Source: Microbacterium luteolum
GTDB lineage: Bacteria; Actinomycetota; Actinomycetes; Actinomycetales; Microbacteriaceae
DNA length: 64,000 nt
Assembly (NCBI RefSeq): GCF_039533965.1
Contig: NZ_BAAAUN010000001.1
Span: 1,710,950-1,774,949, forward strand
Reading direction: 5' to 3'
Positions 6,024 through 13,922 of the stretch are shown in pieces (the stretch's first letter is position 1; the number at the start of each line of letters is the position of its first letter). The notes under the pieces were generated by a model. The model made no database searches, had not been told where the DNA came from, and was given only the letters and a program-made list of their open reading frames with translations. A program made the position numbers and the translations under genes.

Positions 6024-8576
6024 ATGACGTCCGCCGCCTTCGACCTCGCCACGATCGGTGCGGGTCTCGCGTTCGCGGATGCCGTCGACGAGCTCGCGGC
6101 GACGCTCGACGCGAGCACATCCGCGGTGGTGAGCGCCCCTCCCGGCACGGGCAAGACCACGCTCGTGCCGCCGCTGCTCGCCTCGCGCTCCCGGGGGCGC
6201 GTCATCGTCACCCAGCCGCGCCGCGTCGCCGCCCGGGCAGCCGCACGTCGCCTGGCACAGCTCGACGGCTCACCGCTCGGCACCCGCGTCGGTTTCACCG
6301 TGCGTGGCGAGCGCGCGGTCGGACGGGACATGCGAGTCGAATTCGTCACGGCGGGCGTGCTGCTGCGTCGCCTGTTGGATGATCCCGGCCTCGCGGGGGT
6401 GGATGCCGTCATCATCGACGAGGTGCACGAGCGAGCGCTCGAGACCGACCTGCTGATCGGTCTGCTCTCGGAGGTGCGCGAGCTGCGAGACGACCTCGTG
6501 CTCATCGCGATGTCCGCGACCCTCGACGCCGCAAGGATCGCCGCGGTCATCGGCACGGACGACCGGCCCGCTCCGATCGTGAACCACGAGGTCCCCGCCT
6601 TCCCGCTCACCGAGCGCTGGGCTCCGAGTCCCGCGCCGCGCCTCGACGAACGCGGAGTCACCTGGGCGTTCCTGGATCACGTCGCCCGGACCACGGCATC
6701 CGCCGCCCTGGAGCTGAGCCGCGCCGACCCTGCGGCCGACGTGCTGGTCTTCGCGCCCGGCGCACGCGAGGTGTCCGAGATCGCCCGCCGCATCCGCGGC
6801 GCGACCGAGGCGTTCGACGTGCGGGAGCTGCACGGGCAGATGCCGGCCTCAGAGCAGGATGCCGTGATCCGCGGCCGCCGCTCCGGCGAGCAGGCCCGCG
6901 TCATCGTCACGACCTCACTCGCGGAGTCCTCGCTCACCGTGCCCGGCGTGCGGCTGGTCGTCGACACCTGCCTGGCGAGAGGCCCGCAGCGCGATGCTGC
7001 CCGCGGCATGACGGGGCTCGTGACCACTGCCGCCTCCCGCTCTTCGTGCGTGCAGCGCGCCGGTCGCGCCACCCGTCAGGGCCCCGGAACCGTCGTGCGA
7101 TGCGTCGACGAGCGCACCTATGCCACAGCTCCCGCGCGCCCGACTCCGGAGATCGCCTCGAGCGACCTCACGGACGCGGCCCTGCTGCTCGCCTGCTGGG
7201 GCGTACCGGGCGGGGTCGGTCTGCGGCTGATCGATCCGCTGCCCGTCGACAGCCTGGCGGACGCCTTCACGGTGCTGCACGACCTCGGTGCGATCGACGA
7301 CGAGGGCCGCGCGACCTCGGAGGGACGCGCCCTGGCTCGCATCCCGACCGATCCGCGGCTCGCCCGTGCGCTGCGCGACGGCAGCCCGGTGGTGGGCACT
7401 CGGCTCGCCGCCGAGGTCGTCGCGCTGCTCGGCAGCGATGTGCGCACCGCCGACGCCGATGTCGCGCAGACGCTCATCGCGCTCCGCGGAGGCCGGACGC
7501 CGGAGGCACGGCGGTGGCGCAGCGACGCGGATCGCCTCGAAAGACTCACGACGCCGGCACCCGGCGTGCGCTCCGACCTCGACGGCATCGGGCTCGTGAT
7601 CGCGCTGGCGTTCCCCGAGCGGGTCGCTCGCCGGATGGATCGCACATCGGCCGGGGCGACTTTCCTGCTGGCATCCGGCACTCGCGCGGGGGTGAGCGGT
7701 CCGCTCGCGGCGGTCGAGTGGCTGGCCATCGCGGATGTCGTGCGGGCGTCAGGTCGCGCTGCTGCCGGGTCCGGCGCGATCGTCCGGTCCGCGGCGGTAC
7801 TCACCGAGCAGCAGATGGAACCGGCCGCGAGCCACCTGATCACCGACCGGGTCGAGGCGGAGTTCGTCGGAGGTCGCATCCACGCGCGTCGCGAGCGGCG
7901 GGTGGGCGCGATCCTGCGTTCCTCTGCGCCGGTGCGCGCGTCGGCCGACGAGGGGCGGGATGCCGTGCGCCGAGCACTCCATCGCGAGGGGCTGGGCATG
8001 TTCGCCTGGTCCGAGACGGCCGTCGCGCTGCGGCGACGTCTGGCTCTGCTGCATCGCGAGCTGGGATCGCCGTGGCCGGATGTGTCGGATGCCGGACTCC
8101 TCGTCGCCCTCGACGCGTGGCTCGCGCCCGAGCTGGATGCCCTGGCCGGCGGCACCCCGGTGGCACGACTGGACCTGACCTCCGCGCTGCGCCGGCTGCT
8201 GCCCTGGCCCGAGGCCGGGCGCCTCGACGAGCTCGTGCCCGAGCGGCTCGAGGTGCCCAGCGGCTCCCGCGTCCGCATCGCCTACCCGGAGGCTGACGAC
8301 CCGGACGCCCGGCCCGTCGTCGCCGTGAAGCTGCAGGAGTGCTTCGGATGGGCGCAGACTCCGCGGCTGGTCGACGGCCGCGTGCCCGTGCTCTTCCATC
8401 TGCTCTCCCCCGCCGGGCGCCCGCTCGCCGTCACCGACGACCTCACCTCGTTCTGGTCCGGCCCCTATGCCCAGGTGCGCGCCGAGATGCGCGGCCGCTA
8501 TCCGAAGCATCCGTGGCCGGAGGATCCCTGGGCGACAGCCCCGACCAGGCACACCAAGGGTCGCGCCGCGCGCTGA
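6024..8576 (+). CDS. hrpB: ATP-dependent RNA helicase HrpB (DEAH family)
   Basis: An 850-residue DEAH-box helicase, full length for bacterial HrpB. The Walker A motif APPGTGKTT is at 38-46, the Walker B DEVH at 132-135, motif III SAT at about 168, and motif VI QRAGRATRQGPG at about 349. The helicase-associated and HrpB C-terminal domains follow (PLAAVEWLAIADV; SFWSGPYAQVRAEMRGRYPKHPWPEDP, shown only in part: FWSGPYAQVRAEMRGRYP). The role of HrpB in bacteria is poorly defined; RNA metabolism is inferred. Start ATG 6024 follows CAGACT (6012-6017) by 6 nt, so the mRNA is probably leaderless. The gene stands alone, bracketed by two copies of an 86-bp repeat. Confidence 0.93.
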   Translation: MTSAAFDLATIGAGLAFADAVDELAATLDASTSAVVSAPPGTGKTTLVPPLLASRSRGRVIVTQPRRVAARAAARRLAQLDGSPLGTRVGFTVRGERAVGRDMRVEFVTAGVLLRRLLDDPGLAGVDAVIIDEVHERALETDLLIGLLSEVRELRDDLVLIAMSATLDAARIAAVIGTDDRPAPIVNHEVPAFPLTERWAPSPAPRLDERGVTWAFLDHVARTTASAALELSRADPAADVLVFAPGAREVSEIARRIRGATEAFDVRELHGQMPASEQDAVIRGRRSGEQARVIVTTSLAESSLTVPGVRLVVDTCLARGPQRDAARGMTGLVTTAASRSSCVQRAGRATRQGPGTVVRCVDERTYATAPARPTPEIASSDLTDAALLLACWGVPGGVGLRLIDPLPVDSLADAFTVLHDLGAIDDEGRATSEGRALARIPTDPRLARALRDGSPVVGTRLAAEVVALLGSDVRTADADVAQTLIALRGGRTPEARRWRSDADRLERLTTPAPGVRSDLDGIGLVIALAFPERVARRMDRTSAGATFLLASGTRAGVSGPLAAVEWLAIADVVRASGRAAAGSGAIVRSAAVLTEQQMEPAASHLITDRVEAEFVGGRIHARRERRVGAILRSSAPVRASADEGRDAVRRALHREGLGMFAWSETAVALRRRLALLHRELGSPWPDVSDAGLLVALDAWLAPELDALAGGTPVARLDLTSALRRLLPWPEAGRLDELVPERLEVPSGSRVRIAYPEADDPDARPVVAVKLQECFGWAQTPRLVDGRVPVLFHLLSPAGRPLAVTDDLTSFWSGPYAQVRAEMRGRYPKHPWPEDPWATAPTRHTKGRAAR

Positions 8577-8590
8577 GCCCGGCCGCTGGC

Positions 8591-8676
8591 GTGCACAACT
8601 CAGGCAGTTCTGCACGCGAACCCCCGAATCAGGCCCGTCCGGCCACATTCGGTGACAATCTTCCTGAATTGTGCAC
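8591..8676. repeat. 86-bp interspersed repeat, copy B (downstream of hrpB)
   Basis: It runs from GTGCACAACTCAGGCAG to CTTCCTGAATTGTGCAC, the same length and terminal inverted repeats as copy A but a diverged centre. It lies 14 bp after the hrpB stop and just beyond the convergent ABC permease stop, where its hairpin could also terminate both transcripts. Confidence 0.7.
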
Positions 8677-8688
8677 GCCCGGCCTGGG

Positions 8689-9423
8689 TCAGCGCGTGCG
8701 CCGCCGCAGCGTCAGCGAGGCGAGGATCAGCGCACCGACCGCGAAGGCGACCACGATGAGCAGCGGACCGAACACATCCCACCCGTCGTCGCCGGCTGCG
8801 ACGGCGTTGATCGTGTCGATCGCATAGCTCAGGGGCAGCCAGTCGGAGATGGCGTGCAGCACATCGGGCATCTGGTCCCGGGGCATGAACAGTCCACCGA
8901 GGATGATCTGCGGGAACACGAGCAGCGGCATGAACTGCACGGCCTGGAATTCGGTCTGGGCGAACGCGCTCGCGAGGAGCCCGAGTGCCGTGCCGAGCAG
9001 CGCGTCGACGATCGCCACGAGGCCCAGCTGCCAGAGAGGTCCGTCGACGTCGAGCCCGCACACTCCCACCGCGAACGAGACCGTGACCACCGCTTGCAGC
9101 AGCGCCATCAGCCCGAAGGCGAGCGCATAGCCGAGGATGAACTCGGCCTTGCCGAGCGGAGTGGTCATCAGGCGTTCGAGCGTGCCGGACCGGCGCTCCC
9201 TCAACGTCGTGATCGAGGTGACGAGGAACATCACCACGAACGGGAACAGCGCGAGGATCGCGCCGCCGAACTGGTCGAACACGCCGTCCTGATCGCTGAA
9301 GAGCCAGGCGAAGAGGCCGACGAGCAGGCTCGGCGCGACGAGCATCAGGGCGATCGATCGGGGGTCGTGCCGCAGCTGTGCGAGCACGCGGCCCGCGGTG
9401 GCCAGCATCCGCCGGCCGTTCAC
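8689..9423 (-). CDS. ABC-2 type transporter permease
   Basis: A 244-residue membrane protein with about six hydrophobic segments (ALMLVAPSLLVGLFAWLFS, ILALFPFVVMFLVTSI, ILGYALAFGLMALLQAV and others) and the ABC-2 hallmark ERRSGTLERLMTTPL at about 80-95. With the ATPase encoded just upstream it forms an exporter for an unknown substrate, often drugs or lipids in this family. Its ATG overlaps the ATPase stop by 4 bp (ATGA), so translation is coupled. Confidence 0.9.
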   Translation of the reverse strand: MNGRRMLATAGRVLAQLRHDPRSIALMLVAPSLLVGLFAWLFSDQDGVFDQFGGAILALFPFVVMFLVTSITTLRERRSGTLERLMTTPLGKAEFILGYALAFGLMALLQAVVTVSFAVGVCGLDVDGPLWQLGLVAIVDALLGTALGLLASAFAQTEFQAVQFMPLLVFPQIILGGLFMPRDQMPDVLHAISDWLPLSYAIDTINAVAAGDDGWDVFGPLLIVVAFAVGALILASLTLRRRTR

Positions 9424-10202
9424 CGCCCTTCCTCCTCAGGGTGATCGCGGGCATCCCTGCGGGCGCGACGAGTGTCGCCGTACACTCCTCGGTCGCGTTC
9501 GATGAGCGCGAGGAACGCGGCCTCGGGGTCTGCGGTGCCGGTGTCCTCGAGGAGCGCGGACGGAGTCGTGTCCGCGATGATCCGCCCCTCGCGCATCAGC
9601 AGCAGACGGTCGCAGCGGAGCGCCTCATCCATGACGTGACTCGAGACGATCAGGGTCACCCCTCGATCGGCGAGCTCCCGGAAGAGGCCCCACAGCTCGA
9701 CGCGCAGCACCGGGTCGAGCCCGACCGTCGGCTCGTCGAGCACGACCACCTCCGGCGAACCGATGAGCGCCATCGCGAGCGACACCCGAGTCGCCTGGCC
9801 TCCGCTGAGCGAATCGACCAGCTGGCCGCTCTGCGCGCGCAGCCCGACCTCGTCGATGACGCGGTCGACGTCGCGCTTCGGCGCCTTCAGCAGGGCCGCG
9901 AAGTACGCGAGGTTCTGCCGCACGCTGAGGTCGCCGTAGATCGCCGCGCCCTGCGTCCCGTACGCGACACGACGGCGCAGCTGCCTCGACCCTCCGGGCT
10001 CGCCGAGCACGGTCACCTCGCCCGAGGCGATCTTCTGCACGCCGACGATCGAGCGCATGAGCGTGGTCTTGCCGCACCCCGACGGCCCGAGCAGTCCGGT
10101 GATCTGCCCGCGCGGGATCGCGAGGTCGATGCCATCGAACACGTCCGTGCTCCCGCGCCGCACGCGCAGCTGCGAGATCTCGACGGCCGAGTTATTCATC
10201 AT
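9420..10202 (-). CDS. ABC-2 exporter ATP-binding protein
   Basis: A 260-residue ABC ATPase. Visible motifs are Walker A GPSGCGKTT (about 39-47), the signature LSGGQATRVSLAMAL (about 137), Walker B VVVLDEPTVGLDP and the H-loop SSHVMDEA. I start it at ATG 10202: CATAAT (10211-10216) lies 7 nt before it, giving a leaderless mRNA, and the conserved strand VEISQLRVRRG begins a few residues in. Upstream in-frame codons run through a repeat and are unlikely coding. A perfect palindrome covers the -10/start region. The partner permease follows with a 4-bp overlap; a TetR gene lies directly upstream on the same strand. Confidence 0.9.
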   Translation of the reverse strand: MMNNSAVEISQLRVRRGSTDVFDGIDLAIPRGQITGLLGPSGCGKTTLMRSIVGVQKIASGEVTVLGEPGGSRQLRRRVAYGTQGAAIYGDLSVRQNLAYFAALLKAPKRDVDRVIDEVGLRAQSGQLVDSLSGGQATRVSLAMALIGSPEVVVLDEPTVGLDPVLRVELWGLFRELADRGVTLIVSSHVMDEALRCDRLLLMREGRIIADTTPSALLEDTGTADPEAAFLALIERDRGVYGDTRRARRDARDHPEEEGR

Positions 10203-10211
10203 GTGATGAAT
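10194..10211. promoter_or_regulatory. Perfect palindromic operator over the exporter start codon
   Basis: ATTCATCA-TG-TGATGAAT, 8-bp arms with a 2-bp spacer, overlaps both the -10 box (CATAAT, minus strand) and the ATG of the ABC ATPase gene. A protein bound here would block initiation. The TetR-family regulator at 10413-11009 is the obvious candidate. Confidence 0.7.
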
Positions 10212-10260
10212 TATGCGCCTGCGGCCCGGCGACGTCAACGGACGGATGCCGTCGCGGACC

Positions 10261-10342
10261 GCACACCCTCGGAGAATCGGGGCGACACACGCGCAATCCT
10301 CCGGCGACACCGGCGCGTCGGATGCTGTCTCCGAAGTTGTGC
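10261..10342. repeat. 82-bp palindromic repeat related in design to the hrpB-flanking pair
   Basis: It begins GCACACCCTCGGAGAAT and ends GTCTCCGAAGTTGTGC; these ends are imperfect inverted repeats, and an inner pair GCGCAATCCTCCGG/TCTCCGAAGTTGTGCGC is also visible. Length and GTGCACAAYTYNGG-type ends resemble the 86-bp copies at 5881 and 8591. It fills the gap between the tetR stop and the exporter promoter. Confidence 0.5.
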
Positions 10343-10412
10343 GCGGCGGGGCGGGGGCGGGCACGGGCGGCGGCGCGCGGCGGGCGCGGGGCGGACGGAT
10401 GCCGCCGGCTGC

Positions 10413-11009
10413 TCAGCCGAAGAGGTACCGCTGCACGGTGGGGCCGATGCGCGCGACGAGCTCATCGACCGAAGCCGCGGCGATGGGCGCGATCTTGAGC
10501 ACGTAGCGCGTGAGGAGGAGCCCGGCGATCTGCGAGGCGACGAGCGTCGCGCGCAGCTCGGCATCGTCCACGCCCAGCTGCTTGGCGATCCGGCCGATCA
10601 GCTCGCGCGACAGGAAGCCGGCGAGCAGCGGCGTCGTGAGGCGGCTGCCGATCGCCGTGCGCATCAGCATCACTCCACGCCGGCGGATGTCGGGCTGCTC
10701 GAACGCCTCGAGCACGTAGCGGACCAGTCGCTCCCCCACCTCGTCACGGGGTCCGGCGAGGATGCCGGGGACGTCGATGTCCGGACGGAGCGGGATGCCG
10801 ACGGCCTCCGCGAACAGGTCGGCCTTCGTGCCGAAGTAGTGGTGCACGAGTGCGGAGTCCACGCCCGCACGCGCCGCGATCGAGCGGATGGTCGCGCCGT
10901 CGTACCCCTGCTCGCCGAACTCGTCGACCGCCGCCGCGATGATGCGCTCGCGCGAGTCGGAGCCGCCCCGCGGGCGCCCGCGACGCCGCAGCGGCTTCTG
11001 CTCGGTCAT
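10413..11009 (-). CDS. TetR family transcriptional regulator
   Basis: A 198-residue repressor. The N-terminal helix-turn-helix (about 22-68) contains IAAAVDEFGEQGYDGATIRS and SALVHHYFGTKADLF, typical of TetR, and the rest is the helical ligand domain. TAGGCT (11017-11022) ends 7 nt before ATG 11009, implying a leaderless mRNA. It lies upstream of and in the same direction as an ABC-2 exporter; the palindrome at the exporter start is its likely operator. The inducer is unknown; many such pairs export toxic compounds. Confidence 0.9.
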   Translation of the reverse strand: MTEQKPLRRRGRPRGGSDSRERIIAAAVDEFGEQGYDGATIRSIAARAGVDSALVHHYFGTKADLFAEAVGIPLRPDIDVPGILAGPRDEVGERLVRYVLEAFEQPDIRRRGVMLMRTAIGSRLTTPLLAGFLSRELIGRIAKQLGVDDAELRATLVASQIAGLLLTRYVLKIAPIAAASVDELVARIGPTVQRYLFG

Positions 11010-11033
11010 GCCCGTCAGCCTACGAGGTCGCCG

Positions 11034-11792
11034 CTAGTCGAGCAGGTGCCGCAGGTAGCGCGTCGGGTGATCCAGGAACGAGCGCCAGTGATTCACGATC
11101 TCGAGGTCGTCCCACTCCGCCGGCCGGACACCCCAGTCCCCGACCTCGAGGATGCGGGCGCCGGGAAGCGCGGCGAGCACCGGCGAGTGCGTGGCGCACA
11201 GCACCTGCCCTCCTTCGTCGGCGATGCGGCGAAGCACCGCGATCAGGGCCAGCGTCGAGTTGAACGAAAGTGCCGCCTCCGGCTCGTCGAGGCAGTAGAA
11301 GCCAGGTTCGTCGAAGCGGCTCTCCAGCAGGGCGAGGAAGGACTCCCCGTGACTCATCTCGTGGAACGGGACATCGGGCCCACGGGTCGAGGGGTTCTCT
11401 TCGAGGTACGTGTAGAACGAGTGCATCGTCTCGGCGCGCAGGAAGAAGCCCCAGCGGCTCGATCCGACGCCGCGCTGCAGACGCAGCCATTCGGACAGCG
11501 GCGATTCCGTGGGACGCGTGCTGTGCATCGCCTGCCGCGAGCCGCCCTCCGGCGACAGGCCGTAGGCGATCGCGATGCCCTCGACGATGGTCGACTTGCC
11601 GCTGCCGTTCTCCCCCACGAGGAACGTCACACCCGGGTCGAGCTCGAGCCCCTCGCGCAGCACCTGACCGACCGCGGGGATGTTCGTCGGCCAGTCCACG
11701 CCCGCCGCCGGAGCATCATCCGACGGCTGCACCGAGACGACGGGCTGCTGCTTCCGCCGACGCGAGGTCGGCAGCCAGAAGTCACCCGTCAT
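11034..11792 (-). CDS. AAA family ATPase (SbcC/RecF-like, single domain)
   Basis: A 252-residue ABC-class ATPase of the stand-alone type. The Walker A motif VGENGSGKST is at about 59-68, the signature-like MSHGESFLALL at about 146-156, Walker B FYCLDEPEAALS at about 171-182 and the H-loop CATHSPVLAALPGA at about 206. The architecture matches small predicted ATPases related to RecF/SMC heads but lacks a coiled-coil arm. No transport partner is adjacent. ATG 11792 is preferred because GGGGGAG lies 5 nt upstream; a GTG 6 nt earlier overlaps that site. It is 24 bp upstream of tetR on the same strand. The function is unknown. Confidence 0.85.
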   Translation of the reverse strand: MTGDFWLPTSRRRKQQPVVSVQPSDDAPAAGVDWPTNIPAVGQVLREGLELDPGVTFLVGENGSGKSTIVEGIAIAYGLSPEGGSRQAMHSTRPTESPLSEWLRLQRGVGSSRWGFFLRAETMHSFYTYLEENPSTRGPDVPFHEMSHGESFLALLESRFDEPGFYCLDEPEAALSFNSTLALIAVLRRIADEGGQVLCATHSPVLAALPGARILEVGDWGVRPAEWDDLEIVNHWRSFLDHPTRYLRHLLD

Positions 11793-11866
11793 GCTCACTC
11801 CCCCGGCATCCGATCATCAAGGGGAGACTAACCGCGACTCCCGACAAAGGCGGCGATACTGCAGGG

Positions 11867-13363
11867 TCAGCACTCGATGACGTTGACCGCGAGGCCGCCC
11901 TCGCTGGTCTCCTTGTACTTGGTCGACATGTCGGCGCCGGTCTGACGCATCGTCTCGACCACCGCATCCAGCGAGACGTAGTGGCTTCCGTCACCGCGGA
12001 GCGCGAGCCGGGCGGCGGTGACGGCCGTCGACGCGGCGATCGCATTGCGCTCGATGCAGGGGATCTGCACGAGACCGCCGATCGGATCGCAGGTGAGGCC
12101 GAGGTGGTGCTCCATCGCGATCTCGGCCGCGTTCTCGATCTGGCGGTTGGTGCCGCCCATCACGGCCGTCAGACCGCCGGCCGCCATCGCGCAGGCGGAG
12201 CCGACCTCGGCCTGGCATCCGCCTTCCGCACCCGAGATCGAGGCATTCGCCTTGAACAGCGACCCGAGAGCGGTCGCCGTCAGCAGGAAACGACGGATGC
12301 CGCGGCGGCGGTTCGCCTCCGCGACGGCGTCGGGGTCGTCGATCGCGCCGACCGCGACGAGCGAGGCCTCCGCGCCGAATCCGAGCAGGGCGCTGCCGAC
12401 CAGTTCTCCGTAGGGGGTGACGGCATTGCCGGCTCCGAGCCCGGAGTCGGCCATGAACCGCCACCAGTACATGCCGACGGCCGGAAGGATGCCCGCGGCA
12501 CCGTTGGTCGGAGCGGTGACGACGCGACCGCCGGCCGCGTTCTCCTCGTTGACGGCCAGGGCGAAGGCGCCGAGCCACTCACCCGGGAGCTCACGGTGCC
12601 CGTCGGCTTCGGACTCCTCGAGCTGCGCGCGGATCATGCCGGCGCGCCGCTTCACCTTCAGCATCCCCGGCAGGACGCCGTCGGAATGCAGCCCGGCGTC
12701 GACGCAGGTGGACATCGCGTTCCAGATCGCATCGAGCCCTGCGGCGACCTCGTCCTCACTCCGCAGGGACGACTCGTTGAGTCGCGCGAGCTCGGCGATC
12801 GACAGCCCGTTCTCGTCGCAGAGGGCGAGCAGCGAGGCGGCATCCGTGTACGCGTAGGGGAAACTACCGGTTGCGAGCTGCGCCTCCTCACCGTCGCGAC
12901 GGATGAAGCCCCCGCCGATCGAGTAGTACGTCTCCTCGACGACGACGACGTCGTCGGCGTCCCAGGCGGTGATGGTCATCGCGTTGGGGTGTCCGGGGAG
13001 ACGCGTGCGCGGGGCGAAGACGATGTCCTCCTTCGCGAACGGAACCTCGTGCACGCCGTTGAGCCGCAGCGGCTCGCCCGGCGTGTAGGTGGTCCACGCC
13101 GAGCGGACGTCGGCGGGGTCGCACGTCTCCGGCGAGAGCCCGCGAAGCCCGGCGACGACGGCATCCGGCGTCCCGTGTCCGATCCCGGTCGCACCGAGGG
13201 AGCCGTAGAGGGTGCACCCGACCCGGGCGATGCGGTCCAGCGCACCGCTCGCGTCCAGCCGTTGCGCGAAGGCGAGCGCCGCCCGCATCGGTCCGACCGT
13301 ATGGGAGCTCGAAGGCCCCACTCCGATGGAGAAGAGGTCGAAGGCCGAGACGTACGCAGTCAC
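11867..13363 (-). CDS. sdaA: L-serine ammonia-lyase (single-chain, iron-sulfur)
   Basis: A 498-residue enzyme that deaminates L-serine to pyruvate and ammonia. The N-terminal beta domain starts with SAFDLFSIGVGPSSSHTVGPM, and the C-terminal alpha domain carries the cysteines expected to bind the [4Fe-4S] cluster (GGCQAEVGSACAMAAGG, LGLTCDPIGG, QIPCIERN). A single chain with both domains is usual for this family. The start is GTG 13363: TAGCCT (13370-13375) ends 6 nt before it, so a leaderless mRNA is likely. Flanking genes are unrelated, so it appears monocistronic. Confidence 0.95.
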   Translation of the reverse strand: MTAYVSAFDLFSIGVGPSSSHTVGPMRAALAFAQRLDASGALDRIARVGCTLYGSLGATGIGHGTPDAVVAGLRGLSPETCDPADVRSAWTTYTPGEPLRLNGVHEVPFAKEDIVFAPRTRLPGHPNAMTITAWDADDVVVVEETYYSIGGGFIRRDGEEAQLATGSFPYAYTDAASLLALCDENGLSIAELARLNESSLRSEDEVAAGLDAIWNAMSTCVDAGLHSDGVLPGMLKVKRRAGMIRAQLEESEADGHRELPGEWLGAFALAVNEENAAGGRVVTAPTNGAAGILPAVGMYWWRFMADSGLGAGNAVTPYGELVGSALLGFGAEASLVAVGAIDDPDAVAEANRRRGIRRFLLTATALGSLFKANASISGAEGGCQAEVGSACAMAAGGLTAVMGGTNRQIENAAEIAMEHHLGLTCDPIGGLVQIPCIERNAIAASTAVTAARLALRGDGSHYVSLDAVVETMRQTGADMSTKYKETSEGGLAVNVIEC

Positions 13364-13509
13364 AGGTCCAGGCTACGCCGCATTCGGGCCGTTCGGTTCA
13401 CCTTCATTAACCGGGACGGATGACACCGGACGGCCCGCACGTCAAGCCCCTTCGTCGACGCCGTGAGCAGGGGCATCCTGAGCGTGACGACATCACGGAA
13501 GGGGCGATC

Positions 13510-13836
13510 ATGACCGACAGCACGCCAGACCAGGGAGCGGCACCGGCCACCGACGAAGACGCGGTGCACGCGCAGACACCCGAGCAGGTGCACACGACCG
13601 ACGACGCCGCATCCTCGGGCGACGAATCCTCCGGAGAGGCAACGACCCCCGCTGAGGCGGATTCACCCGAGCAGGCCGACCCGGACGAGATTCCGAGCAC
13701 CGAGCAGCTCGAGGAACCGAGCACCGAGAAGGATCCCGGCGAGGAGCCCAAGGCCCCGAAGCGCGAAGAACCCGAGCCCGACCATGAGGCGGTCGGGATC
13801 GGGGTCATCGACACGGAAGAGCCGCAGGCCGACTGA
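13510..13836 (+). CDS. Small acidic, disordered hypothetical protein
   Basis: A 108-residue protein made almost wholly of Glu, Asp, Pro, Ser, Thr and Ala (for example SSGDESSGEATTPAEADSPE), with no hydrophobic segment, so probably intrinsically disordered and cytoplasmic. The start ATG 13510 has a GGAAGGGG ribosome site. No homology is recognisable. Such composition can also arise in antisense to a real gene, but the ribosome site, the isolated position and the good fit of the frame to the intergenic gap favour a real gene. Confidence 0.6.
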   Translation: MTDSTPDQGAAPATDEDAVHAQTPEQVHTTDDAASSGDESSGEATTPAEADSPEQADPDEIPSTEQLEEPSTEKDPGEEPKAPKREEPEPDHEAVGIGVIDTEEPQAD

Positions 13837-13839
13837 GCC

Positions 13840-13915
13840 CTTCGACAGGCTCAGGGACCCAGGACCCAGAACCCAGGCTCAGGGATCCGGGGATGGGTCG
13901 CTGAGCCTGTCGAAG
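13840..13915. repeat. CTTCGACAGGCTCAG inverted-repeat element / bidirectional terminator
   Basis: CTTCGACAGGCTCAG (13840-13854) is matched by its inverse CTGAGCCTGTCGAAG (13901-13915), with shorter internal repeats of GACCCAG/CCCAGG. It lies exactly between two convergent genes. The sequence is, from memory, a widespread intergenic repeat in Microbacteriaceae. A terminator role for both genes is inferred. Confidence 0.65.
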
Positions 13916-13922
13916 CGTCGGA

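Noticed and set aside
5881..8676. hrpB as cargo of an insertion sequence
   Set aside because: The flanking repeats are only 86 bp, carry no transposase, and the gene is a normal chromosomal one; kept as a repeat finding only.
9378..11831. 817-codon plus-strand frame across the ABC exporter, TetR and ATPase genes
   Set aside because: Three well-defined minus-strand genes lie opposite, and the frame crosses their intergenic repeat and operator.
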